Shown here: piece after piece, positions 56,164 through 64,000 of the stretch
Layout of the letters: every line of letters starts with the position of its first letter
Numbering within the stretch: the stretch's first letter is position 1
From: Caballeronia catudaia
GTDB lineage: Bacteria; Pseudomonadota; Gammaproteobacteria; Burkholderiales; Burkholderiaceae
Reading direction: 5' to 3'
DNA: 64,000 bases
NCBI RefSeq assembly: GCF_001544755.2
Contig: NZ_FCOF02000008.1
Span: forward strand, 62,001-126,000
The notes under the pieces: generated by a model
What the model was told of the DNA's origin: nothing
What the model saw: only the letters and a program-made list of their open reading frames with translations
Databases searched by the model: none
Program-made: the position numbers and the translations under genes

Positions 56164-56580
56164 ATGAACACCATCAGTTTCGATTCGATCCAGGTTGGCG
56201 ACACTTTGCCGCCGCTCACGCTGCCGCCGGTGAATCGCACGACGCTCGCGCTGTTCGCGGGCGCGTCGGGCGATCACAACGCCGTTCATATCGACACCGA
56301 CTATGCGCGGCGTGCCCGCGCGCCGGACGTGTTCGCGCACGGCATGTTGTCGATGGCGTGGCTCGGGCGTCTGCTCACGTCGTGGGTCGAGCAGCGGCAG
56401 TTGCGCGCGTTCGGCGTGCGCTTCGTCGGCATTACGCAACTCGGGCATGTCATCACGTGCACGGGCAAGGTCACCGAGAAGTTCGAGGCAGAGGGCGAGC
56501 GCCGCGTGCGGCTCGAGATCCAGACCGTCAATCAGTATGGCGAAGCGCGCGTGCTGGGCGACGCGGTCGTCGCGCTTTGA
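56164..56580 (+). CDS. MaoC-family enoyl-CoA hydratase
   Basis: 138 residues. The hydratase-2 motif is intact: ASGDHNAVHIDTDYAR supplies Asp and His, and VFAHGMLSM follows. Adds water to 2-enoyl-CoA to give the 3-hydroxyacyl-CoA. Short for a stand-alone double hot-dog enzyme, which fits a heterodimer with the preceding gene. A GGGGGA sequence precedes the ATG. Confidence 0.85.
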   Translation: MNTISFDSIQVGDTLPPLTLPPVNRTTLALFAGASGDHNAVHIDTDYARRARAPDVFAHGMLSMAWLGRLLTSWVEQRQLRAFGVRFVGITQLGHVITCTGKVTEKFEAEGERRVRLEIQTVNQYGEARVLGDAVVAL

Positions 56581-56602
56581 CTTTATCTATCAGGACATCA
56601 TC

Positions 56603-57424
56603 ATGGGAAAGCTCGAAGGAAAAGTGGCATTGGTAACCGGCTCGGGGCGCGGCATCGGTCAGGCGATCGCGCTCAAGCTCGCGAGCGAGGGTGCGCGGCT
56701 CGTCATCAACGATCTCGACGCGGAGCCCGCGCAGGAAACCGTCGAATTGCTCAAGAAGCAAGGCACGGAAGCGGTGGCGTGTGTCGGCAACGTGACTGCG
56801 CCGGACTTCGCGGACCGGCTCATCGGCACCGCGATGAGCGCGTTCAAGGGCATCGATATCATCGTCAACAATGCGGGCTATACGTGGGACGACGTCGTGC
56901 AGAAGATGACCGATGAACAGTGGTACGCGGTCATCGACTGTCATATGACGGCGCCCTTTCGCATCCTGCGCGCCGCGTATCCGCACATCAAGGCGTTGCA
57001 TGCGGCGGACAAGGAAGCCGGGCGCGAGAACTATCGGAAGATCGTGAATATTTCGTCGGTGTCGGCGCTGAATGGCAATGCCGGGCAGATGAATTACTCG
57101 TCGGCTAAGGCGGGTGTGATCGGCATGACGCGCGCGCTGGCCCGCGAATGGGGACGCTTCAACGTCAATGTGAACTGCGTCGCGTTCGGGTTGATCCATA
57201 CGCGCATGACGGTGAGTACGGAAGTCGCTGCGTCCGTGAAGATCGATGGGCGCGATATTCGTGTCGGCCTGAATGCGGACATGCTGAAAGCGCATGCGCA
57301 GCGTAATTCGCTGGGCCGCGGAGGTACGCCGGAGGAAGCGGCTGGCGGTGTCTATCTGTTCTGCTCGCCGGAGTCGAATTACATCACCGGGCAGACGGTG
57401 GCGGTGGCGGGGAATCTGCAGTAA
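56603..57424 (+). CDS. SDR-family oxidoreductase (3-hydroxyacyl-CoA dehydrogenase type)
   Basis: 273 residues. Classical SDR with TGSGRGIG (13-20), NNAG (89-92), Ser near 152 and the Tyr165-x3-Lys169 catalytic pair. Last gene of the operon, so it most likely oxidises the 3-hydroxyacyl-CoA from the MaoC pair before thiolysis. Asp39 after strand 2 suggests NAD rather than NADP. A GNRA-loop terminator follows 47 bases later. Confidence 0.88.
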   Translation: MGKLEGKVALVTGSGRGIGQAIALKLASEGARLVINDLDAEPAQETVELLKKQGTEAVACVGNVTAPDFADRLIGTAMSAFKGIDIIVNNAGYTWDDVVQKMTDEQWYAVIDCHMTAPFRILRAAYPHIKALHAADKEAGRENYRKIVNISSVSALNGNAGQMNYSSAKAGVIGMTRALAREWGRFNVNVNCVAFGLIHTRMTVSTEVAASVKIDGRDIRVGLNADMLKAHAQRNSLGRGGTPEEAAGGVYLFCSPESNYITGQTVAVAGNLQ

Positions 57425-57471
57425 GGCTTTTTGATTGCTCCTTTGAGTTGGTCGTTTGGCTTGTTTCATTT

Positions 57472-57506
57472 GGCACGCCGCAGCGCAAGCTGGGCGTGCC
57501 GTTTTT
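57472..57506 (+). terminator. Rho-independent terminator of the acyl-CoA operon
   Basis: Outer arms GGCACGCC (57472-57479) and GGCGTGCC (57493-57500), a bulged G at 57480, inner CAGC/GCTG pairs and a GCAA tetraloop, then five T. A textbook intrinsic terminator with a GNRA loop. Confidence 0.88.
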
Positions 57507-57729
57507 GTTTCAAGTCGTAAAGGCTCTTTTCATTGTTTGTCATTTTGGATATCGAAATACTTTCCAGTGGTTTCGATGTCGAGGAATTGATGCGTCGAAG
57601 CCACTCGGGGCTTGCGATGCCGTCAAGTCGCGTCCGATTACATGCGATGTAATTGGCGCGATGATCGGCCGGTTCTAATCTTCGTCTGTCGCGCCGCCGT
57701 TTCGGCAGCGCTCGTCGAAGGAGAGAATC
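57507..57729. other. intergenic region before the AhpD-like gene
   Basis: About 220 bases, moderately AT-rich. Promoter of the next gene is presumably here. GGAGAG precedes its ATG. No operator is clear. Confidence 0.35.
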
Positions 57730-58287
57730 ATGTCGAGCTATCCCGTTCATACGATCCAATCCGCGCCCGCCGAATCGAAGCCCGCGCTCCAGCAACTTCA
57801 ACGGCTGTTCGGCACGGTTCCGAACGTTGCGGCGAAGATGGCTTCATCGCCGGTGTTGATCGGCGGTTTCATCGCCCTGTTCGAGCGCGTGCATGCAAGC
57901 AGTCTGACCGAGCCGCAGATTCAGACGCTATTGCTCACGAACGCGGTCGCGAACGCCAGCGAATGGCCGGTAGCATTTCATACGGCGCTCGCGTTGAACG
58001 AAGGCGTGCATCCCGCCGATGTCGATGCGATCCGCCGCGGCGACTTGCCTCATGATGCGACACTGGCGGCGCTATCCTCGCTGGCGCGGAAGCTGATCGG
58101 GCAGCGCGGGCGCATCACGGAAGCGGATCGCGAACGCTTTATCGAATCGGGCTTCAGCGCGGAGCAGTTGCTCGAAGTCGTCGCCGTGGTGGCGGCATCG
58201 ACGATCACCAACTATGCGAGCAGCATCACCCGGCCGCCGCTCGAAGCGCAGTTCGAAGCGTTCGTCTGGAAGGCGCCCGCTTTGTGA
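57730..58287 (+). CDS. carboxymuconolactone decarboxylase/AhpD-family protein without redox cysteines
   Basis: 185 residues, all-helical CMD/AhpD fold. The core that normally reads N-x-Cys-x-x-Cys-x3-His is here NASEWPVAFHT (75-85): both cysteines are replaced (Ser77, Pro80) while His84 is kept. Peroxiredoxin-reductase activity like AhpD is therefore excluded unless another thiol serves. It could be a decarboxylase or a non-redox relative. An XRE-type regulator gene follows 37 bases later and may form one unit with it. Confidence 0.82.
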   Translation: MSSYPVHTIQSAPAESKPALQQLQRLFGTVPNVAAKMASSPVLIGGFIALFERVHASSLTEPQIQTLLLTNAVANASEWPVAFHTALALNEGVHPADVDAIRRGDLPHDATLAALSSLARKLIGQRGRITEADRERFIESGFSAEQLLEVVAVVAASTITNYASSITRPPLEAQFEAFVWKAPAL

Positions 58288-58324
58288 GTCTTATCGATAC
58301 GTCCAACTCGTCAGAGGAAATTCG

Positions 58325-59563
58325 ATGACCGCCATCACGTCCGAATCGAAAGCGCCGCCGGGCGAACTCGGTGATCTATTGCGCTATTGGCGCGATGTGC
58401 GTGGCGTGAGTCAGCTCGATCTCTCCCTCGAAGCGGGCGTTTCGCAGCGCCAGATCAGCTTCATCGAAAGCGGGCGCAGCGTGCCGGGCCGTGACACGCT
58501 CCTGACGCTCGCGCAGACGCTCGATGTCCCGCTGCGCGAGCGCAATGCGCTGCTGCTCGCCGCGGGCTACGCACCCGTGTATTCCGAGGCGCCGTGGAAC
58601 GCGCAGGAAATGCATGGGGTCATTCGCGCGCTGGAGCGGGTTGTTCGCCAGCACGACCCGTTTCCGGCGATCGTGATGGACCGGCACTGGAACGTGCTGA
58701 TGACCAACGACGCAGCGCCCCGCTTCTTCGGCTGTTTCATCGACATGGCCGCGCGCGAAGGTCCGCGCAACATGCTGCATCTGATGTTCGATCCGAAAGG
58801 CCTGCGTCCATTCGTGGCCGATTGGGACACGGTCGCACGAAGCCTGCTGCAACGTGTGTATCGCGAATCCGTGGGCCATGTGGTCGATGCCGGCACCACG
58901 CGTCTGCTCGATGAACTGCTCGCTTATCCGGATGCGCCGCACGACTGGAAAGCGCATCGCGGGCCGGTCGCGCCGACCGTGCCGGTCATCCCGATGGGCT
59001 TCGTCATCGACGGAATCGTGCTTCGATATTTTTCGATGGTCACGACTGTCGGCGCGCCACAGAACGTCGCTTCGCAAGAGATACGCCTGGAATGCATGTT
59101 CCCCGCCGATGACGAAACGGAAACTCGTCATCGGCAACTGCTCGCGGGGCCTTCGGAACACGGTTCAGTTTTGCGCGGCAAGCCCTACAATCCCGCGATG
59201 CGTTCGTCGTCAAACCCCCATTCCCGCAACGCATCACGCCCGCCCTCGCCTCGCTGCGGCGCTGGCCGCGATATCTCCGACGGCGTCCCCGAAAACCGCG
59301 GCGCCGGAGCGGGCTGCACGACGCCGTCGAATTCGACGAAACTCCCGCGCGCGCGATTCTGCGGATGTTCCGGCGCCTCCGCGAATCCCAGCACCGGCGC
59401 CACGCAGGCATCGCTGCCGTCGAACGCGCGACACCACTCGTCTCGCGTCCGCTCCGCGAAGGCTGCCGCAAAGCGTTGCCTCAAAACCGGCCATCCTTTT
59501 CGATCATGCTGCGCCGGCAAATCGGCATCGGCCAGCCCGAGCTTTTCCAGCAGCTCCGCATAA
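58325..59563 (+). CDS. XRE-family regulator with MmyB-like domain and run-on C-terminus
   Basis: 412 residues in the open frame. An N-terminal helix-turn-helix (about 17-70, SQLDLSLEAGVSQRQISFIESGR) precedes an MmyB-like ligand domain (about 95-270). Relatives end near residue 270; here the frame has no stop and runs 140 residues further, Ser/Arg/Pro-rich, over 379 bases of the antisense CaiB gene. The natural stop has probably been lost, or the tail is translated in vain. Likely controls the AhpD-like gene upstream. AGAGGAAA precedes the ATG. Confidence 0.75.
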   Translation: MTAITSESKAPPGELGDLLRYWRDVRGVSQLDLSLEAGVSQRQISFIESGRSVPGRDTLLTLAQTLDVPLRERNALLLAAGYAPVYSEAPWNAQEMHGVIRALERVVRQHDPFPAIVMDRHWNVLMTNDAAPRFFGCFIDMAAREGPRNMLHLMFDPKGLRPFVADWDTVARSLLQRVYRESVGHVVDAGTTRLLDELLAYPDAPHDWKAHRGPVAPTVPVIPMGFVIDGIVLRYFSMVTTVGAPQNVASQEIRLECMFPADDETETRHRQLLAGPSEHGSVLRGKPYNPAMRSSSNPHSRNASRPPSPRCGAGRDISDGVPENRGAGAGCTTPSNSTKLPRARFCGCSGASANPSTGATQASLPSNARHHSSRVRSAKAAAKRCLKTGHPFRSCCAGKSASASPSFSSSSA

Positions 59564-60312
59564 AACCGCGACTCCACCGCGCCGACGGCCATGTAGTGCC
59601 CATCCCGCGTGCGATAACTGTCGTACCACGGCGTGCCGCCATCGAGCAGATTGCTCTCGCGCGCCTCGCGCCAGTTCCCCGATGCGACCAGGCCAAAGAT
59701 CGTCGTGCCGAGTTGCGCGGCGCCTTCGATCATGGCGGCATCGACCACTTGTCCGGCGCCGCCGCGCTGCACGTTGACCAGCGCCGCGACCACGCCGAGC
59801 GCGAGCAGCATGCCGCCACCGCCGTAATCGCCGACGAGATTGAGCGGCGGAACCGGCGCTTCGCCTGCGCGCCCGATCGCCGACAGCACACCCGACAGCG
59901 CGATGTAGTTCAGGTCGTGCCCCGCGCGATGCGCGAGCGGCCCCGTCTGCCCCCAGCCCGTCATGCGCCCGTACACGAGCTTCGGATTGCGCGCGAGCGC
60001 CGCGTCAGGACCGATGCCAAGCCGCTCCATCGTGCCCGGACGAAATCCTTCGACGACGATATCCGCCTTCGACATCAGTTCGAGCACGGTATCGGCCGAA
60101 GCGGGCTCTTTCAGATCGAGCGTGATGGAACGCCGGCCGCGTCCCGTCACGTTCTTGTGCTTGCCGCTGATCTTCGGGCCGAGATCGCCCGCCGCGACCG
60201 GCCTGTCGACACGCAAGACATCCGCGCCCATGTCGGCCAGCAACATGCAGCCGAACGGCGCAGGACCGATCGCCTCGAATTCCAGAACCCGAACTCCGCT
60301 CAATACGCCCAT
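59185..60312 (-). CDS. CaiB/BaiF-family CoA transferase or alpha-methylacyl-CoA racemase
   Basis: 375 residues. The AMACR-type active site is visible: His132 in HRAGHDLNYIALSG and Asp162 in LNLVGDYGGGG, plus the ADVLRVDRP and VVEGFRPGTMERLG blocks. This pattern fits alpha-methylacyl-CoA racemase better than a transferase, whose Asp lies elsewhere. GGAGG lies nine bases before the ATG; a longer frame is not used. Racemising 2-methyl branched acyl-CoA would suit the SCP2-type locus 2 kb away. Its 3' end lies under the XRE run-on. Confidence 0.85.
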   Translation of the reverse strand: MGVLSGVRVLEFEAIGPAPFGCMLLADMGADVLRVDRPVAAGDLGPKISGKHKNVTGRGRRSITLDLKEPASADTVLELMSKADIVVEGFRPGTMERLGIGPDAALARNPKLVYGRMTGWGQTGPLAHRAGHDLNYIALSGVLSAIGRAGEAPVPPLNLVGDYGGGGMLLALGVVAALVNVQRGGAGQVVDAAMIEGAAQLGTTIFGLVASGNWREARESNLLDGGTPWYDSYRTRDGHYMAVGAVESRFYAELLEKLGLADADLPAQHDRKGWPVLRQRFAAAFAERTRDEWCRAFDGSDACVAPVLGFAEAPEHPQNRARGSFVEFDGVVQPAPAPRFSGTPSEISRPAPQRGEGGRDALREWGFDDERIAGL

Positions 60313-60412
60313 GACGGCTTGCCTCCGGTTTGATAGATCCGTCAGTAAGCCCGATACATCACTACGCGGGACCACCCCGCGCGGGTGGATGGAATGAAGC
60401 CGATCCGATGCT

Positions 60413-61102
60413 TCAGCGCGCCATGATCGTCTCGACGACCGATATGATCTGCTGCCCCGCTGTCTTCACGTGCTGTTCGAGCAGCTTTGCGCCGCGCTTC
60501 GCATCGCGCTTGCGGCATGCATCGATGAGGCTCATGTGCTCGTCGTGCGATTGCTCGCGAATCGGCACCTGCACGACCTGAAAGCGGAAATAGCGGTCGC
60601 TGCGATCGTGCAGCACGCGCAGCATCTGCAGCGTGATATCGCGCCGCGCGGGAAGATAGAGCGTCTCGTGCAGCCGCCAGTTCAGTTGACCCCAGAGCGC
60701 TGATTCCGCGTCGTCCATTTCGCTGACGAGTCTTGCGGCTTTCGCGATTTCGGCATCGGTGATATGCGGAATCGCCTGCGAAAAGAGCCACGGCTCCAGC
60801 CGCAAGCGAATCTCGAACGTCTCCTGCACTTCCTCTATCGAAAGCTCCGCGACATACGCGCCCTTGTGCGGCTCCTTCGTCAGCAGGCCTTCGCCGGTCA
60901 GCCGCGTGATCGCCTCGCGGATCGGCACGCGGCTCACGCCGAGCTCATCGGCGAGCGCTTCCTGGCGCAGCACTTCGCCGGGCGCGAGATCGCCCGACAG
61001 GATGCGTTGACGAAGCGCGGTCGTGACGAGTTCGACCGTCGTCGTGCGCACGATCTTGTGCGTGGAGTCGCTTGCGTTCGGATTCGTGGCGACGGGAGAC
61101 AT
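60413..61102 (-). CDS. GntR-family regulator (FCD type)
   Basis: 229 residues. Winged helix at about 23-85 (EALADELGVSRVPIREAITRLTGEGLL) and an FCD ligand domain with the conserved His/Asp metal-binding positions (NWRLHETLY, RFQVV). It lies between the CaiB gene and the hydroxyproline-type genes on one strand, 49 bases after the amidohydrolase stop, so it likely controls the latter operon in response to an amino- or hydroxy-acid. A weak hairpin lies after its stop (60372-60388). Confidence 0.87.
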   Translation of the reverse strand: MSPVATNPNASDSTHKIVRTTTVELVTTALRQRILSGDLAPGEVLRQEALADELGVSRVPIREAITRLTGEGLLTKEPHKGAYVAELSIEEVQETFEIRLRLEPWLFSQAIPHITDAEIAKAARLVSEMDDAESALWGQLNWRLHETLYLPARRDITLQMLRVLHDRSDRYFRFQVVQVPIREQSHDEHMSLIDACRKRDAKRGAKLLEQHVKTAGQQIISVVETIMAR

Positions 61103-61151
61103 GGGCTTTTTCGGTGCTATTCGTAAGGTTGGGGCATCGTAGCACGCAGTT

Positions 61152-62387
61152 TCACAGCAAAGTCTGGCGCACCCACGCGCCGTTCTTCATCACGCCCGCG
61201 ATGCGCTCCCCCTGCCCCGTCAGCACGCGAATATCCTTCAGCGGATCGCCATCGACGACGAGCAAATCCGCATACGCGCCCGCCGCGACGACGCCCAGCC
61301 TGCCCTTCATATTGACGATTTCCGCGCCCAGCGCCGTCGCCTGACGAATGACTTCGAATGCGCCGACGATATCCGCGCGAATCGACAGTTCATCGCTCTG
61401 GTACTGGTGCATGTCGCCGAGCAGATCGGTGCCGAGGCCGATCTTCACGCCACGCGCGTGCAGCATCGCGAGCGCTTCGAGGCCGCGCTTGCGCACCGAT
61501 TCGTTCTTGTCGAGCGTGTCTTTCGCGAGCCCCATCTGAGCGCCGACCTTCGACATCGCGTCATACGTGACGAGCGTCGGCACGGCATAGGCGCCGTGCT
61601 CGGCCATCACGCTCGCGGTTGCTTCGTCGATGAGATTGCCGTGCTCGATCGTCCGCACGCCGAGCTTCACCGCGCGCGCGATCGCCTTCGGCGTGTACGC
61701 ATGCGCCATCACATACGTCTGATGCGATTCCGCTTCCTCGACGGCGGCCTTCACTTCATCGACGGAGAATTGCAGATTGCCGATGGGATCGGTCGGCGAC
61801 GCCACGCCGCCCGACGCCATGATCTTGATGTGATGCGCGCCCGCGCGCATTTCCTCGCGCACGGCACGGCGCATTTCATCGACGCCGTCGACCACGCGCC
61901 CGATCGCGCCCATGTTCCGATTGCAGCCGCACGGATCGGGGTCCGAGTTGTCGAAGCGCTCGCGAAAATCGCCGTGGCCGCCGGTCTGCGAGAGCGCCTT
62001 GCCCGCGACGAACAGACGCGGCCCCGCGATCACGCCATCCTCGATCGAACGCGAGAGCGCGTAGTCCGCGCCGCCCGCATCGCGCACGGTCGTGAAGCCG
62101 CGATCGAGCATGCCCGCGAGTATCGGCACCGCGCGCAAGATGGCGAAGGTGTTCGGCAGGCGGCTGTTGTTGCCGAGATGCGCGACCGATGCGATCACAT
62201 GCGCGTGGCAGTCGATCATGCCGGGCATCACCGTCTTGCCGCCGACATCGATGACCTGCGCGCCGTCCGCGTGCACCGGCTCGCGCGTGACTTCGCGGAT
62301 CGTGTCGCCGTCGATGACGATGGAATAGCGGCCGTCGTCGCGTTCGTGATCGACGTCGAGCACGCGTGCGTTCTTCAGTACCAGCAT
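61152..62387 (-). CDS. amidohydrolase (prolidase-like Xaa-Pro dipeptidase)
   Basis: 411 residues, metal-dependent TIM-barrel hydrolase. His61 and His63 (DCHAHV), a probable carboxylated Lys (HHIKIMASGG), later His (MAHAYTP, IEHGN) and Asp (GTDLLGD) give the usual binuclear site. This subgroup hydrolyses Xaa-Pro or N-acyl dipeptides. In this operon it probably frees proline or hydroxyproline from peptides. It follows the racemase gene with 15 bases between. Confidence 0.85.
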   Translation of the reverse strand: MLVLKNARVLDVDHERDDGRYSIVIDGDTIREVTREPVHADGAQVIDVGGKTVMPGMIDCHAHVIASVAHLGNNSRLPNTFAILRAVPILAGMLDRGFTTVRDAGGADYALSRSIEDGVIAGPRLFVAGKALSQTGGHGDFRERFDNSDPDPCGCNRNMGAIGRVVDGVDEMRRAVREEMRAGAHHIKIMASGGVASPTDPIGNLQFSVDEVKAAVEEAESHQTYVMAHAYTPKAIARAVKLGVRTIEHGNLIDEATASVMAEHGAYAVPTLVTYDAMSKVGAQMGLAKDTLDKNESVRKRGLEALAMLHARGVKIGLGTDLLGDMHQYQSDELSIRADIVGAFEVIRQATALGAEIVNMKGRLGVVAAGAYADLLVVDGDPLKDIRVLTGQGERIAGVMKNGAWVRQTLL

Positions 62388-62402
62388 GACGTGAGTCTCC
62401 GT

Positions 62403-63401
62403 TTATTTCAGCAGGAATCCGTGCGCGAGCGGATCGCGGTCGTCGACGAAAATCGTGTTATGGCCCGTCACGCGCGCCCATCCTTCGATGGCCGGCACGA
62501 TTGCGTCGAATTCGCCGACGCGCGCGGCTTCCATCGGCACGCCATCGAACAAGGTGCCGATGATGCTTTCATGCACGAAGCGCTCGCCGATCTTCAGTTG
62601 CCCCTTCGCGACACGCTGCGCCATGCGCGCCGACGTGCCCGTGCCGCACGGCGAACGGTCGATGGCCTTGTCGCCGTAGAACACCGCGTTGCGCGCGCTG
62701 GCGCCATCGACGGTCGGCTCGCCCGTCCACATGACGTGACTGAGGCCGCGTATCGCGTCGTTTTCCGGATGCACGAACGTGTACTTCTCGTTGGCCTTTT
62801 GCCTCAAAACAGGGCTCAGGCGCTGGATATCCGATGGCTTCAGCGCATGCAGACCGGCGTAATTGCGCTGCGGCTCGACGATCGCATAGAAGTTGCCGCC
62901 GTATGCGACATCGAAACGAATCTCGCCGATGCCATCGACTTCTACGACCAAGTCTTGCGAATGCAGAAACGACGGCACGTTGACGAGCTGCACCGAGTCC
63001 ACATGCTCGCCATTCATCCGGTACCGCGCGACGACGAGACCCGCGGGCGTGTCGAGCCGCAGCACGCCAGGCTCGCGCGGCCGCACGAGTCCATGTTCGA
63101 TGGCGGTCGTCACCGTGCCGATGGTTCCGTGCCCGCACATCGGCAGGCAGCCGCTCACTTCGATGAAGAGAATCGCCAGATCGCAGTCGGGACGCGTCGG
63201 CGGATAGAGAATGCTGCCGGACATCACCTCGTGGCCGCGCGGCTCGAACATCAGCGCGGTGCGGATCCAGTCGAACTCGCGCAGGAAATGGGCGCGCCGT
63301 TCGATCATGTCGCGCCCCTCGAGCGTCGGCGCGCCGCCCGCGACAACGCGCACCGGATTGCCGCACGTGTGTCCGTCGATGCAGAAGAAGGTCGACTTCA
63401 T
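62403..63401 (-). CDS. 4-hydroxyproline 2-epimerase (proline racemase family)
   Basis: 332 residues, co-factor independent. Catalytic Cys89 (MCGHGTIG) and the second Cys near 252 (SPCGTGTSARMA) are both present, the signature of racemases/epimerases and not of the dehydratases with a Thr there. It inverts C2 of trans-4-hydroxy-L-proline to cis-4-hydroxy-D-proline. The neighbouring DapA-family gene, with which it overlaps by four bases, supports the hydroxyproline pathway over plain proline racemase. Confidence 0.9.
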   Translation of the reverse strand: MKSTFFCIDGHTCGNPVRVVAGGAPTLEGRDMIERRAHFLREFDWIRTALMFEPRGHEVMSGSILYPPTRPDCDLAILFIEVSGCLPMCGHGTIGTVTTAIEHGLVRPREPGVLRLDTPAGLVVARYRMNGEHVDSVQLVNVPSFLHSQDLVVEVDGIGEIRFDVAYGGNFYAIVEPQRNYAGLHALKPSDIQRLSPVLRQKANEKYTFVHPENDAIRGLSHVMWTGEPTVDGASARNAVFYGDKAIDRSPCGTGTSARMAQRVAKGQLKIGERFVHESIIGTLFDGVPMEAARVGEFDAIVPAIEGWARVTGHNTIFVDDRDPLAHGFLLK

Positions 63402-64000
63402 TGCGCGAGCGCCCGCACATTGGCGATCGCCTTCTCGACGATCTCGATGGTCCGCTGCCGTTCATCGCCTTCGAGCATCAGGCGCGGCGCTTTCACGTAT
63501 TCCGGATAGCCCGCCGTGATGTTTTCCGCGAGCTTGATGTATTGCACGAGCTTCACGTGCGTGTCGAGATGGAAGAGGTCGATCAACGCGCGATACAGCG
63601 CGCGCGCCTTGTCGTACTCGCCGTTCACGGCGTAATTCAGCAAGTCGACGGATTCCTTCGGCATTGCGTTCGCCATGCCCGAGACCCAGCCCTTCACGCC
63701 GAGCGCGACCGATTCGACGATGAGATCGTCGACGCCGCAGAACACGACGAAGCGATCGCCGAAACGCGCATAGAGATCGGTGACGCGCGTCGTGTCGTAG
63801 GTCTCTTCCTTGATCGCAACGACGTTCGGTTCATCCGCGAGTTGCGCGAGCAGATCGGGGCGCATGTCGACGCCATAGCCGCGCGGGTTGTTGTAGATCA
63901 TCAAGCCGAGCTTCGTCGAACGTGCAATCGACCGATAGTATTCGACCGTTTCGCGATCGTCCGAGCGGTAGGTGAGGCCCGGAAACACCATCAATCCCTG
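63398..64000 (-). CDS. DapA-family aldolase/deaminase, C-terminal part (continues beyond window)
   Basis: About 200 residues of a (beta/alpha)8 DapA-type enzyme. The frame is open to the right edge, so roughly 100 N-terminal residues are missing. The Schiff-base Lys sits in VAIKEETYD, preceded by IYNNPRGYGVD. In hydroxyproline operons this is the 1-pyrroline-4-hydroxy-2-carboxylate deaminase, which makes 2-oxoglutarate semialdehyde. The overlap with the epimerase gene supports this; other DapA-family reactions are possible. Confidence 0.82.
   Translation of the reverse strand, partial: QGLMVFPGLTYRSDDRETVEYYRSIARSTKLGLMIYNNPRGYGVDMRPDLLAQLADEPNVVAIKEETYDTTRVTDLYARFGDRFVVFCGVDDLIVESVALGVKGWVSGMANAMPKESVDLLNYAVNGEYDKARALYRALIDLFHLDTHVKLVQYIKLAENITAGYPEYVKAPRLMLEGDERQRTIEIVEKAIANVRALAQ

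Noticed and set aside
57471..57490. Possible sigma-54 -24 element (TGGCACG)
   Set aside because: No TTGC follows at the required spacing; the bases belong to the terminator stem.
60372..60388. CCACCC/GGGTGG hairpin after gntR
   Set aside because: Short, no T run; could be chance in GC-rich DNA.
61407..63509. 700-codon open frame on the plus strand
   Set aside because: Antisense shadow of amidohydrolase and epimerase genes; low-complexity Arg/His composition.

Overview
The window is high-GC DNA from a betaproteobacterium, most likely a member of the Burkholderiaceae (Paraburkholderia, Caballeronia or Burkholderia). The basis is the porin that ends in His-Arg-Phe, the MHS and AAT transporters, KatG, the acyl-CoA catabolic modules and the many LuxR, GntR, IclR and MalT-type regulators. 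It looks like a metabolically versatile secondary chromosome or accessory part of a main chromosome. I see no rRNA, tRNA, insertion sequence, CRISPR array or replication origin.

Layout. 1-7.0 kb: the end of an unknown gene, an aromatic aminotransferase with an aromatic amino-acid permease, two small unknown genes, then a type II dehydroquinase, a Gfo/Idh oxidoreductase and an MHS transporter that together suggest shikimate/quinate use. 7.2-13.1 kb: a PAS-GGDEF protein, and convergent to it a tightly coupled four-gene operon (DUF3034 barrel, secreted truncated globin, secreted type-1-copper-like protein, Cache-HAMP-GGDEF-EAL protein) that looks like an envelope redox or gas-sensing system wired to c-di-GMP. 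13.2-19.9 kb: a TetR/NmrA divergent pair, then a patchy stretch of orphan genes with a single-domain response regulator and a citE gene broken in half. 19.9-24.0 kb: a FixL/FixJ-like two-component system, an orphan receiver, a decayed LysR gene and phosphatidylserine synthase.

24.1-32.3 kb: MerR with a multidrug-type MFS pump, a large BNR/beta-propeller protein without a signal peptide, then GntR, MFS and a PEP-mutase/isocitrate-lyase-like enzyme. 32.3-38.6 kb: RidA, a second PEP-mutase-family enzyme, IclR, a polar amino-acid ABC transporter and an FAD amine oxidase. 38.6-46 kb: KatG with a candidate OxyR site, a formaldehyde-activating-enzyme homologue that lacks the catalytic His, an MFS transporter, a BON protein and a porin.

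46-57.5 kb: a MalT-like LuxR regulator and a complete acyl-CoA degradation locus (CoA ligase, three acyl-CoA dehydrogenases, two MaoC-type proteins, SDR, SCP2-type thiolase). Paired dehydrogenases and paired MaoC proteins suggest heteromeric enzymes like those of actinobacterial steroid side-chain degradation. 57.7-64 kb: an AhpD-like protein without its cysteines, an XRE regulator that runs into an antisense CaiB gene, GntR, and a minus-strand hydroxyproline-type catabolic operon (prolidase-like amidohydrolase, 4-hydroxyproline epimerase, DapA-family enzyme) that leaves the window on the right.
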